Source of the DNA: Copromyces sp. CBS 386.78
Taxonomy: Eukaryota; Ascomycota; Sordariomycetes; Sordariales; Sordariaceae
Assembly (NCBI GenBank): GCA_030685235.1
Contig: MU839250.1
Coordinates: 1 to 64,000 of the forward strand
Reading direction: 5' to 3'
Length of the DNA: 64,000 nt
The notes beneath the pieces are model-generated. The model saw only the letters and a program-made list of their open reading frames with translations. It made no database searches and was not told the DNA's origin. A program made the position numbers and the translations under genes. This document shows positions 48,301-59,412 of this stretch, one piece after another. Each line of letters opens with the position of its first letter. Position 1 is the first letter of the stretch.

Positions 48301-50050
48301 ATTAATAGCCTACTATTATTAAAAAGGTTTTTTATAAGGCCTTTTCGGAATATTATATTATTAATAGTATTATAAAATAGTGCGACTAAATTATTATTAA
48401 TCACTATAATAAAAATCTCTAGTTTTAATTTATTAATCGTTAGTACAATTCCCCGGGCGCCGGTTATCTAAGTTGTAACGCTATATATAAATTCCTATAA
48501 TACGATTTTTATTAGGAGGGAATATATAATAACGTACGCTTTTTCTATAAGGGTTATTTACTTTACATAAAGACTAAATTTTTAAAGAGAGGCTTAACCG
48601 GTTATTTTAAACTAATTATAATTGCTTTTACGCTATAAACTAATATTTTAATCGATTATATTACGTTATTACTACTAAGTACCTATTTAGGCTAAATTTT
48701 TAAATATATTGTTATTATCGTTGCTCGATTTATTAAAATACAGTACTATATTTTAATAATAATTTTAAAAGCGGAAGAATTAGTAGACCGGTTTATCGAT
48801 TATATTTATTCAATCTACGGCCTTTTAAATAATATACTCTTCGATAAAAGTATTTAATTTATTTTATAATTTTAATTTACCTTCTATAAGCGGTTGTCCG
48901 TAATTCGCAAACTTACTTCTATTTTCTACCTTTAAACGAACGTTTAAACCGAATATATTAACGCGGAAATAGAATAGTTTTTAAAGATTTATATTAATTA
49001 GGTATAGACGGATTAGGCAAAGTAACTACTATTCGCGAAGTTTATTAATAATAATATTGTTTTATTATTAATAAGGATTTTACCATTCTTTATTAACTAT
49101 AATTATTACTTTCGTATAAATATAAAGCCTTGTACCCCGTTACTACTAAGTCTCTCCCCAATTTAGTTTAAAGAATATTATAAAATTAACGAATTAGTAA
49201 ATTATTTTTAATAAATTTAGGACTTCGCTATCTAGTAATTATAGTGTATATAAGAATAATATAAAGATAATATTAATAAAAAGCGGGTCGATTCTATTAA
49301 ATATTATATTAGTAATATAGTTTTATTTAATATTATAAATTTCGTTAATGGACGCTTATACGCGAAGTTTTCCCTCCGTTAAGAAGGCCCCTTTAAAGTC
49401 GTCCGTACTAAATTATATATAATATACTTCGCCCTCCCGTTTAATATAAAGTATTTACTAGTCTTCTACGTTTCTATAGTATAATTATAGTCCGACTAAG
49501 GCTTTTTAAATTAGCTTACTATAATAGATATCTAAATTAACGAAGGACGGGTTATAATATATACCGATAATTAGGAAGAGTACGAAGAATAGGTATTCGA
49601 ACGTTTTACGGATTATTAATAAATAGGTAATAATAAGTATTGGAAGTACGAAGTTAAATAGAAGACTAATAATTTTATTTAAGAATTTATTAATAACGTT
49701 ATCGATTATAAGTATTATTTTTAGTAATTCTACTATAAATACCCGGATAAATTAATTCTCCTAGAGGTTTAAAGGGTTTTTAAACGCTTCGCCGCCGATA
49801 CCCTAGCGCTAATAATAATATTAGTTCCGGTAGCCTCCGAACTACTATAATATTATTTTAACCGTTTAATATAGTAAAAGATAGCCGCCACTATAGAAGA
49901 TAGGACGTAGAAGAATATAGAGGAAAGTTTATATTTTGTATTTAAGAGAGTGTTTTAGAAGTTAATAGATGTTTATAAAAATAGGAAATAATGTAAAGGG
50001 TTTTAAATTTATTATATATATAGATTCTTCAGCTTTTTAAGCTTTTTTTA
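45331..50050 (+). pseudogene. Gypsy pol relic (plus)
   Basis: A protease-like stretch (about 45.4-45.8 kb) comes first. The RT then begins with FIKKPGGG (about 46927), with the YxDD box as YFDN (47259-47270). RNase H follows with KIDVSN (about 47700) and SILYPITYFSAKYN. Integrase covers about 48.2-49.4 kb with a C-terminal extension to about 49.9 kb. Stops at former Gln/Arg codons throughout. I could not confirm a chromodomain. Confidence 0.8.
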
Positions 50051-50061
50051 AGGGGGGATAG

Positions 50062-50316
50062 TATTATAAGGTTATACCTATAATATGCTATACTATATTA
50101 ATTATATATATATTATGCCGATTAGAGTTTAGAGCTCTGCCTACGTATATATTATCGTTACGTGCAGCCTTACGTGCCCGCGTACGGTCTAGTTTGTAGG
50201 GTTCTTACCTATATATAACTAGATTTCCGCGTATACTTCCTTTCTCTCCTCCTTTCTCTTTATGTAATAACGTATATCTCATCATACCCCCTACGGTGCT
50301 ATCTCGCCCCGTGATA
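50062..50316 (+). repeat. 3' LTR, 255 bp
   Basis: TATTATAAGG...CCCCGTGATA, starting one base after the polypurine tract. Homologous to 42835-43089. Confidence 0.9.
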
Positions 50317-50321
50317 TTAAC

Positions 50322-52000
50322 AACTACTAATATAAATTAGCGGGGGTAAAAGTTATAAAGAGAAATAGTATATTTAACCTATAAACAAATACTTTTAAAT
50401 TCTATCTTTTAGCTCCCTAATAGGGCCGGGTACTACGTAGAGTATTTGTATACTTTATAATAGATTTAAGGATCTACTCCTCCTAGTCCGTACAGCCTTT
50501 AAACGCGGCCCTAAGTTCGTTAGTTTAAAGAATACCCTATTTAGCGTTACGATAAATATAAAAAGAGCTCTTTTAGTTAACCTGGCCGCGTATTAATATA
50601 TTAAAGGCAATAAAATAAAAATAGGGGTAGCGTATATAACGGCTATCCTTCTACTTTATAGTATATTCAATATAATCGCCGTATAATACTTCGTATAGGC
50701 GTTAAATTATAAAGTCGGCCTTACCTTAGGGGTAGAAGGTTAGGAATACTTAGGAAAATAATAGTTATAATTTATTAAATTTACTAATAGGGGTAGGTTT
50801 GACGAATCTTAGTATTTATATAAAACTGCGAATACGACCCTGCTTATTAAGACCTGGCTTTAGCTCCGGTTTGGCCTATACCTTTACCTTTAGTATTAGT
50901 AGAGAAGATAGGAAGTTGGGAGTAGCGGGTAGGTCGGGAGTAGAGGATAGAAGGTTAGGATTGGAAGCCGGAGCCGGGGCCCGGGCTAGAATAAAATACG
51001 GAGGAGGTTTGGGACTATAAATAGGATTGAAATTAATATATTAAAGAAGTGGTTATTTAATGTATTATTTATCTATACCCTTATTTATTTAATTAATTAA
51101 TAAGTTAATTTAACTATATTTAATTAGCTATAAGGTTTAGTATAGCGGTAACTTCTTCGTCTTCGACTTCGTTAAATTCGTTATCCTCATTAATTTTAAT
51201 ATCCTCTTTAAATATATAGGGAATAAACCGGTTAAAGACGTTACTATCCTTAAATAATTAAAAGAAACGGCCGTAATTAATAATAATATTACGGTACTTA
51301 AGATAATTATCCTTTAAATAGTTTAATTAAATTTAAATATTTTACTTATTAATATAATAGTTTCTTCGAAATTGCCGTTATATTTAGTTTTAATTATATA
51401 TATTTTGAGGGTAGAATATAATAATATTTAATTCTTTAAGCAAAAGGGGTAAATGGTTGTAAATTAATTTAATGTTTCGGAGAAAATTAATAATATAGTT
51501 ATAATATTTATACTACGCCCCCTTAATAAAATAAACGTCGATATATATGTAGACCCGTATAATTAATTATTCTTCGATAGGTATAAATATTAGTAAACCC
51601 GGATTAATATCGCTGAAATCTATATGATTTTTAATAGAATAAAAGGGTATATTTCTAGGCCGCTCTTTTTTCCGCTTATTAAAATAATATTTATATATAT
51701 TACGCTTAAGGTATAAATTTAATTACTTTTTATAATATAAAGTATATTCTTCCTAGTTAATATTAAATATAATATTGTTAAATATATTTATATAACCCTT
51801 ATTACGCTTAGGGATTATTTTATATTGAAGGTAGGGGTTATATTTACGTATAAGAAGAGGATGTTAGTAATAAAAGGGGGGGTTGGGATAAAGTATATAC
51901 TTTCGGTTTACTAGGTTTTCTAATTTTAATTAAAGGATAATAAGTTCCGGTTATTAGGTATTTAGGTTTATATTATTATTTGTATTATTAAACGTAGCGG
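50322..52000 (-). pseudogene. Helitron N-terminal relic, continuing 42829
   Basis: Minus-strand frame with blocks typical of the Helitron-like N domain. They are an EE(Q)LIIRVYIY-like segment and a YKYYNYIINFLRN segment (about 51.55-51.45 kb), LPLLLKELNIII (about 51.44 kb), and an acidic stretch ending VTAILNLIAN (about 51.13 kb). The frame leads leftwards into the Gypsy insertion at TTAAC and resumes at 42829. The open frame at 50799-51020 on the plus strand is antisense. Confidence 0.75.
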
Positions 52001-53940
52001 GTATTCTTAGGGTAGCTATTTGAGGCTGGAGGGGCTTATTTTTAGGCGGTACTAGTATGCCGATAATAGGATTTCGACGAAGGGGTATTAGGATTTGAAA
52101 AAACGAAAAGGGGAATTAAGATTAGGATAATAATATATTTTATAATTATAATAATAAAAAATTACTCTTATTATAGCGGTTATCCTCTTCCCCTTTATTA
52201 TCTTCGTTATTTTAAAAGTAATTTAAATATTAAATTATTTTACAGCTATTAATATCGATAAATTCGTTGCGGCGCTATTAACGTTAATATTAACGGTAAA
52301 TAATCAATTTTATAAATATATTTTAATTAACAATAAAAAGAAAAATATATAATTTAATTAATATATTAAATTCCTTATTTATACTAATACTAATATTAAT
52401 ATAATATATATAAAAGCGTATAAAGTCTAAGTTTCGATAGCGGACGTTTATTAGCTATATAAGACTATAGTTTTTATATTTAAATTAAATATTAAGATTA
52501 TTATTATCTTCGGCTTTAACGTTTACGCTATTATATAATACCCTAATAAAACTACTTAATATTAGTATATTAAGGGATAATTAGTTAACGTTATATAATG
52601 TTCGAAAAGATAGTATAAGTGAAATTTCTTTATTATAACGCTAGCGAATATAATAGTCCTGGCGGATAATTTTATGGTTTTATCGAATTTTCGCTGTAAA
52701 GGGTGAATTTTGTAGGTCTATACCTCTTTTAAAATACGAAGGCCTTAGTATTCGTATTCGTATAGTGGGTATACGTTATATTATTATACGTATAATATTA
52801 TCGATTATAGTATTTTATATTGGTAATTGAGGCGGAGTAGCGGATGTAGGGGCTAAGGACCGTAGATGGCGTATTGTAGGCGGTATAGGAGTTTTTTGGA
52901 TAGAAATTGTATAGGGCGGAGGAGGAGCTATAGGAGTTGGAGGAATTATAGGAGTTAGAGGAATTGGAATAGGAGTAATAGGTATTAGAACGGGAGTAAT
53001 AGGTATTAGAGTAGGAGTTATAAGAATTGGAGGAGTTGGAGCGGGAATAATAAATATACTGGGTATAAAAGTGGCCGGGTTTATTAAAACTTTATAATTA
53101 CGTATAAAATTTATAGCCTTAGGTAAATTAGTTTTAGTCCTTATTTAAATATTATAATATTAAAAGTATTATTAAATTAATTTATTTCAATTCCGTTTAC
53201 TAATAAATTTAGTTAAAGGGAAATATCTTTTATAAGCCTTATATTACTTTAATATAATTTTTTCTTCGTTATTATTTTAAGAATCCTATTTAGAAGGAGG
53301 AGGTTATATAGACGGGGGAAGTTTAGGGCTAAATAAAGTAATAGAAATTATATTTTATAAGGTATATAGTATACGAAGTTTACTTAAGGAAGAATTAATA
53401 TAACGGCGTTAAATATAAGGATATAGAGAAGAGGAGCGAATAATAAGGCTAAATTAATTAAAAATATTAAAATAGGTTAGTATTTAATTATTTTGAAAAT
53501 ACGTTAATTATTAAAAGGATTATTAATTAAAGGTAGTCGCTTATATATAAACGAAGGCGGGTATATATAGTCGATGGTTGCGAGTAGGCCGGTATTAATT
53601 ACCTTTAAAGTACGTTAATTATTAAAAAGATTATTAATTAAGGGTAGTTGTTTATATATAAACGAAAGCGGGTATATATAGTCGATAATTACCAGTAGGC
53701 TAGTATTAATTACTTTAAAATAATTAATTATTTTATAAATAGCCAATAGGAAGGCTATTAAAATATAATTCGTATATAACGGTCAATTGGCCGGATTAGG
53801 GATATTATAGCAATTAATCGTAATAATTACTTAATTAATAAACATTATTGAAAAAGGTAGTATTCAATAGCTTAGAATCGAAGGCGAATGTATAGAAGCG
53901 AAGGCAATGTACGATTATATAGATTGTATAGGTTCTAGAC
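52001..53940. other. Upstream part of the Helitron or flanking sequence
   Basis: AT-rich and decayed. A GGAGTTGGAGGAATT-type purine repeat lies at about 52910-53050. A segment of about 112 bp is duplicated in tandem (about 53490-53710, with TATATAAACGAARGCGGG in each copy). The 5' end of the Helitron could not be placed. Confidence 0.45.
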
Positions 53941-53946
53941 TAGGGT

Positions 53947-54102
53947 AAGGTTATAAAAGACCTGGGGGATACCCCCGGGGACCCCCGTACGTAAAGTTGA
54001 AAAGGTTATAAGAGACCCGGGGGACACCCCCGGGGACCCCCGTACATTAAGTTGGAAGGGTTGTAAGACCCGGGGGATACCCCCGGGGACCCCCGTACAT
54101 CT
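53947..54102. repeat. GC-rich tandem array, 3 copies of about 53 bp
   Basis: Each unit contains CCCGGGGGAYACCCCCGGGG followed by ACCCCCGTAC. The core can fold as a hairpin (CCCGGGGG with CCCCCGGG). It is almost free of RIP changes in an AT-rich surrounding. Confidence 0.9.
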
Positions 54103-54148
54103 ATCGTTACGTACGTGAATTGTTACGTGCGTAAAGCGAGTACGGGCT

Positions 54149-54214
54149 GCGAAAGTTCTGACGAATAATAGGAACGGATTTGCGAAAGTTCCGATTAATA
54201 ATAGGAACGGATTG
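54149..54214. repeat. Tandem pair of 31-33-bp units
   Basis: Two copies of GCGAAAGTTC..GA..AATAATAGGAACGGATT, lying about 140 bp inside the right TIR of the 32.8-kb unit. Confidence 0.85.
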
Positions 54215-54364
54215 CTTTGGCCTATGGACTAATTATAGGACGAAAAACTTATAGGGATTATTGATATAGGTATCGCCCCTATTATAGAGAAGCTCCGCTA
54301 TGCTCGCTCATTTCGTGTAAATACTTTATTCTCTAGACTATAATAGCTGCGCTTCAATAATTTA

Positions 54365-57247
54365 TTAATATCCTTTTTATTTTTTCCTTAGTCTTTTAAG
54401 GCTTATTTATTTTATTAAAGAATTTTTAAACGTTTTCCTCCGTTATTTTTATTAAGTAAATACAGCGGATAATTTTTTTATAGAGCGGTACGTCTTTAAT
54501 TAAATCTTTTATTAAGGCAATAGATTTGGCGATTATCGCTACCTCCTTTTTTATTTTAAATTCGTATTTACCGGCTATATTATTAATAAAGGAGTGGAGG
54601 GAATGTGGAAGATTATCCTTATACTTTTTCCTTCGCCCTTCGATAATATTTTTTGCGATTTCGTATATAAGATTTATTTCCTGGAGCTTTAAAATAGTAA
54701 TTAGCCTTTCTAATTGAGCGTAATTAGTAATATATAGCTAAAGTCGGTCCTTTTTGTAAATGAAGTTAAAGGTAGCGGCGTTAAATTCCTTAATATTAAT
54801 AAGGTTTATATTATTTTTAATATGCTTATTTATCCGAATATTAGTACGGCGCGTATTTATTAATATATATTTCCTATTAAATTTAATATATAATTCGTAT
54901 AGTATATCCCGCTTAATTAGTACGAAAATGGTAGTAGTATTTATAATATTTTATATTTTCGCGCTTACGCGGTATATAATAAGAGTTTATAATAGAGCCG
55001 TTAATAGTATTTTAGTAGGAAAGTCGGAAGTCCGCTCTTTAAATCCTTCGTCCTTAGATTAGGGAGTTTTAATGAATTAGTCTTCGATTTCTTCGTATTA
55101 GGCCGCCTTTTTATAGAAATAGTTTTTGAAGATGTAAGGAGGAAAAGAAGGGAGTTTAGAATTATTCTAGGGAGGCGTTTTCTTATAAATGTAGGTAGTT
55201 ATAATAGAGATTGGGTTAGAGAGGGTTCGGGGTATTTTTATTTAGTTATTAGGGAGCCATATTAATAAATAGCGGTCTTTATAACTTGGGTAGCTAAAAT
55301 ATATATTGCCTTTCTTATAATCGATATATAGTTTATAGAATTTTATTCAAGGGAATTTTAAAATAATTAGGTATTTATTAAAAAGGTTATGAATTAAAAA
55401 AGTAACAATTTCTTTATAGTAATTTATTTGTAGCCTTCTTATTACTTTTTTGTTAATTATACTTTTAATATTTTTATTTGCGAATACGAATTTTTTAGGA
55501 CGAAGAAGGCGAAAACGGGGAAGATTGTACTTTATAATAAAAGAACGGTTAATAAATATAAATGTGGAATATTTATTATTAATAAAGGAAATATAGTAGT
55601 TTTTATACGTATTAGTAATTATATACGTAGATAATAAAATTAAATTTGGAATAATATTATTTAGTAATTAGATTTATATTTCTTCTAAATCCGTTGAAGG
55701 ATTCCGTTATTTTTATAATGTAATTACCCGGCTCGGTTTTTGCGTGCGATTAAGCGTAAAAGTTAAGTATTTTTTAATTCGTTATAATATTTATTATCTG
55801 TAGCCGGCTTAATTGTAGGGGTTATAATTATATTAACGGTTTTTACCGAACGGATTTCTATAGGTTCCTACTTAGTATTACTATTATTATATTTATTTTT
55901 ACCTTTCTTTTTTTTATTAATTAATTTGCCGTTAGTACGAAATTTATTATTTTAATTAATAAATCCGAAGTAATTGCGGACAATATAATTTTATTAATTG
56001 TAATAGTAGTAGAAGCCCTTTTTCTTTCGTTCTTTAAAAGTTTTAGGGTTAAATATAGTAGAAAGATTTGTAGAATTAAAGTTTATTTAATTTTTTTCTA
56101 ATTTATAGGTTTATCGGCCGTAATAGGAGGGGCCGTTATAGCGTTTTTAGAAGAGGAGTTTAAATCTTTAAAGGTACCCGCAATTATTTTATTACGATAA
56201 TTAGCGTCCTTTAATTTCCGGTTAACCTTTTTTACGAATTTTAATTATATAGTATAATTATCGTCTTTAGGGAAATCCTAAGTAATTAAGGTATTTCGAA
56301 GCCGTTTATTAAGTTTATTACGAAGGTACTAAATTTTTATTGCGTCGTTAAGCCCATATTTATTTATAAATTTAGTAAATTCGATTTTAAAGTGTAGGAA
56401 AGGAGTATTACTTTAATAAAGATTAATAAAGCGTTTATTAATATTTAGTTTAACGTTAATATTATTATATCGGTTTATAAGGTATGTGAGGAAAATTTCG
56501 CCAGTCGTTTACGGCTACTTCTTAAATTCTTTAAAGAATTTTATAAATTTCTTTAGGCCGTTATTTAATACCGAACGTAGGTTTAATCCTAATTAGAATA
56601 TTGTACGTACGATTTTAACCCGCTATATAGGGAAATAGAAGGAATCGAATTCCTATACAATCTTAATTTAATTCCGCTATAACCGGAAAGCGTTATAATA
56701 TTTAGTATTATCTTTATCCTCCCTAGTAAAGATCGGGGGGTTTTCGATAATATATTTAGAGGGTTAGGAAACGGTTATTATAATTTTTTTAAGGGCGTTA
56801 AAAGTTTCTAGTATATTAAAAGGGGCCGTAGCAAATATAATTATAATCCGTTATTATAGAACTATAATTATATATTATATTACGTTTCGTTATTCTATTA
56901 TAGTATTATAATTTATAATAACCGTCATAAACGCCCTTTCTAATAATTCGATAATAGATTTGAAAATTAATTATCGGACGACGGTTTTAGCGAAGACTTC
57001 GTAGTTTCGAAAAATTAAACGTAATTAAATATTTTCCGTAAGGCCGTTTACGAAATTCCGAATACCGCGAATAATATTAATAAATTGAAAAAAGGCTATT
57101 TAATAAACTTTAATATTAGGAATTAAGTCCTTGGTAAAAATGTTAAAGAATTCCCTAAAATTAAATAGGTCGGGGGAATTGTTTATTAATAAATTAATTC
57201 CTTATTCTATTTTTAAAGGTTTAGAGCAATATAATCTAGTAGCGAAA

Positions 57248-57294
<47 letters not shown>

Positions 57295-57608
57295 GAGTAA
57301 AGGTTATAATTACTATTATTTTGCGCGAAAAAATTAATTTATAATATAAGAGGGATTACCGTAATATAAAGGCATAATTAAGGGGGATTACCGCAATATA
57401 AAAGCGTAATTATAATAATTAGACTACTACTTTTAAGGTCCGGTCCTAACGAATCCGCGGTTTAATAAGGCGATTTTATATATTAGGGTCCGCGATTCCT
57501 ACGAGGCGATCCCGGTATAATTCTAAACTACGTAGCTTTTCGCTACGCGACTCTAAGGGTCGAAAAGAAATATACTTATAAATGTAATAATTTAAAGGTA
57601 TAATTAAC
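54365..57608 (-). pseudogene. Gag-protease part of the split Gypsy (minus)
   Basis: Minus-strand relic. An AAT/TTA microsatellite (about 57250-57296) lies at the gag start, followed by gag, a broken knuckle (near 55.95 kb) and the region that precedes RT. The last blocks (RRKKYKDNLPHSLHSFINNI, about 54.6 kb) match the left Gypsy at about 4.05 kb. The open frames on the plus strand at 54526-54717 and 54760-55062 are its antisense. Confidence 0.7.
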
Positions 57609-57916
57609 TATTATAGTATAAAGGTATAAGGTAAGTAAAAATATACGTAATTATATAAAGGAATAAGAAGAAAAGTTTAAGGGTACGATCCTAAATTAGT
57701 TTTTATAGAGGCTAATTTGGGAAATTAATTCTATAACAATTTTATAAGTATTGTAGAACTAGTACGACCTATATAGCGATAGCAATAATAAGGCTATCGT
57801 AGCCTTCTGCGAAGGCCGTAATAGCCTTATATTATATTCGGAGCTATAGCCTAATCCCTGGTTCCGATAGCTGCCAACCGCATGCTCTGAATTATCATAA
57901 GGCTAACCCTGTGATA
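57609..57916 (-). repeat. 5' LTR of the split Gypsy (308 bp)
   Basis: Outer end CCCTGTGATA next to ATTAC. The outer ~70 bp keep CpA sites (CCAACCGCATGCTCTG), while the rest is converted. Confidence 0.88.
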
Positions 57917-57921
57917 ATTAC

Positions 57922-58441
57922 CGCCCTCTTTATTAATAATACTACTTTTATTCACAATATTATCCTTAAGAAGAGATTCGATAGTAAGAAGGTTTTTAAA
58001 TATTTTAAATTGTTTAAAGAGAAGGTTGGGATTTATAAATTTAGTAACAACGAATTTAAGATTATTATTTAATTTTAATAATATAAAAAGGAATTTAAAG
58101 ATATTAGTAAAAGTATTTTCCGCGACCTTAAGGCGAAGGAGATTTATATTTGGGATGAGTTTATTTAGTAATTTAAAATAATTTATAAAATTAAAGATTT
58201 TAAATAGACAGATAGTACTTTTTATATATTAAAGAAGTTTTATTCTAAATACGTTCTTTATAAGAAAAGTAAGATTATTAACGCTATTTTTACTTATTCG
58301 GCCTTATTAATTCGCTAGTTTATTATAGATTAGTATAATACTAATTATAATATTATTAAGAATTTCTATTGGAAATTATATATCGATACTAGGTATATAA
58401 TTATTTCCTTTTGAAAGAAGTATAAAAACGATATTTATATT
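57922..58441 (+). pseudogene. Right part of the frame split by the large Gypsy
   Basis: Plus frame continuing from 16762, with few RIP-type stops and Lys/Ile-rich text such as RFDSKKVFKYFKLFKEKVG. It resumes after the small TIR element at about 58860. The pattern resembles a retroelement gag, but no diagnostic motif is seen. Confidence 0.5.
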
Positions 58442-58859
58442 GAGCGACTCTACTCGCACCGTAGGAAAACTCTATTCAGACCGTAGATAGAAAAGAAAAT
58501 CTAAAGTTTCTCTATAAGTAAAAGGGCTCTCAGTACGTATATTAGCCCAGATTTTTCCTTATTTTTTTCTTTATTTTCTAAGCCCTACATCACTTGTTTA
58601 CGCCGTTTATAAAGTCTCAAATTCGAAAGTACTTAGAACTATTAAAATCTAGGGCTGCTAAAGTTAAATATAAGAAAAATCTGGCTGATCTAAGAGCCGT
58701 AAGAGGCGTAAAATAGATTGAAAAATCTATAAAAATTCAAGAAGTATTTTAGTCCTACTTTTATCTTTAATTACTTTATTTTTACCGAGATAAATGTAGA
58801 AGTTTAAATTTTATTTACGGTGTGAATAGAGTTTCCCTACGGTGCGAGTAGAGTCGCTC
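58442..58859. mobile_element. 418-bp TIR element
   Basis: TIRs of about 44 bp start GAGCGACTCTACTCGCACCG at both ends. Each is made of two tandem units of about 22 bp (CGACTCTACTCGCACCGTAG and AAAACTCTATTCAGACCGTAG). The outer unit is shared with the element at the window start. No clear 8-bp duplication: TTTATATT on the left, TTTAAGAA on the right. No coding capacity. Confidence 0.8.
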
Positions 58860-59115
58860 TTTAAGAAGGCTACCTTAATAAAACTATAATAGAAGGAAAC
58901 TTATATATTTGTAAAGGAGGAACCTTTACAACTATTAAAGCATAGCGTTTACTAATTAAATAATTAATTAACCTTTTTCTACCCCTCTATACGTATTTCT
59001 ATTAAGAGGATTTATTATAAAATATAATTATTAGAAGGTAGCAAATATTATATTTCGTAAATATAAAAATTACTAGGCCTGCCCTTAGCGAGGGATATAT
59101 ATTAAGCGTAACTCT
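58860..59115. other. AT-rich remnant between two elements
   Basis: Continues the frame-like sequence left of the small TIR element for about 100 bp. Nothing else recognised. Confidence 0.35.
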
Positions 59116-59412
59116 TATTACGGTGCAAAGGCACAAGGTAGGTAAGAATATACGTAATTGCACGAAGGAGTAAGAGGAAAGGTTTAAGGGTGTGATCCCA
59201 GACTGGTCTTTATAGAGGCCAGTCTGGGAGATCAGCTCTGTAGCAATCTTATAAGTATTGTAGAACTAGCACGACCTATGTAGCGATGGCGATAATAAAG
59301 CTATTATAACCTTCTACGAAAGCTGTAATAGCTTTATACTATATTCGGAGCTATAGCCTAATCTTTAGCTCCGACAGTTGTTAACCGTATATTCTAAACC
59401 GTTATAAAGTTA
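59116..59412 (-). repeat. Truncated LTR of the 308-bp family
   Basis: Begins TATTACGGTGC and is homologous to 57609-57916. It lacks the last ~15 bp, where a TIR-like end starts at 59413. It is the least RIP-mutated copy of this LTR in the window (CCCAGACTGGTC and CCAGTCTGGGAG kept). Confidence 0.8.

Larger units (their letters stand above)
42835..50316 (+). mobile_element. 7482-bp Gypsy element, plus strand, inserted in the Helitron
   Basis: Two 255-bp LTRs (42835-43089 and 50062-50316) are flanked by the 5-bp duplication TTAAC (42830-42834 and 50317-50321). The polypurine tract (AAGGGGGGATA) abuts the 3' LTR. Gag and pol follow in the usual order on the plus strand. It is homologous along its length to 26149-33569. 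Confidence 0.92.
21563..54357. mobile_element. 32.8-kb nested unit bounded by 20-bp TIRs
   Basis: The left end reads CTGAAGCGCAGCTGTTATAG (21563-21582). The right end, inverted, reads TTGAAGCGCAGCTATTATAG (54357-54338). The two mismatches are both RIP-type transitions. The 6-bp sequence AATTTA flanks both sides (21557-21562 and 54359-54364, with one extra T at 54358), inside the Gypsy pol relic. Minisatellites lie just inside both ends. Subtracting the three nested elements that have their own duplications leaves about 14.2 kb, of which roughly half is Helitron. No gene that would mobilise the TIRs themselves was recognised. It could be an unknown large DNA transposon, or a smaller TIR element enlarged by insertions. 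Confidence 0.7.
16768..57916 (-). mobile_element. Minus-strand Gypsy element, split by later insertions
   Basis: Both LTRs are exactly 308 bp (16768-17075 and 57609-57916) and are flanked by the same 5-bp duplication ATTAC (16763-16767 and 57917-57921), although they are 41 kb apart. Next to the left LTR lies the polypurine tract (minus-strand AGTCCGGGG). Reading on the minus strand from the right gives 5' LTR, gag and protease region (57608-54358), a 32.8-kb insertion, then RT, RNase H and integrase (21562-19367 and 18248-17076). The reading frame is restored across the insertion when it is removed. Without the two insertions the element would be about 7.2 kb, normal for fungal Gypsy. Confidence 0.85.

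Noticed and set aside
21563..54357. Calling the 32.8-kb unit a Starship or a Polinton
   Set aside because: Size and short duplication are compatible, but no DUF3435 captain, protein-primed polymerase or Polinton integrase was recognised.
54760..55062. 100-codon frame as a gene
   Set aside because: Antisense of the gag-protease relic, which aligns with the left Gypsy near 4 kb.
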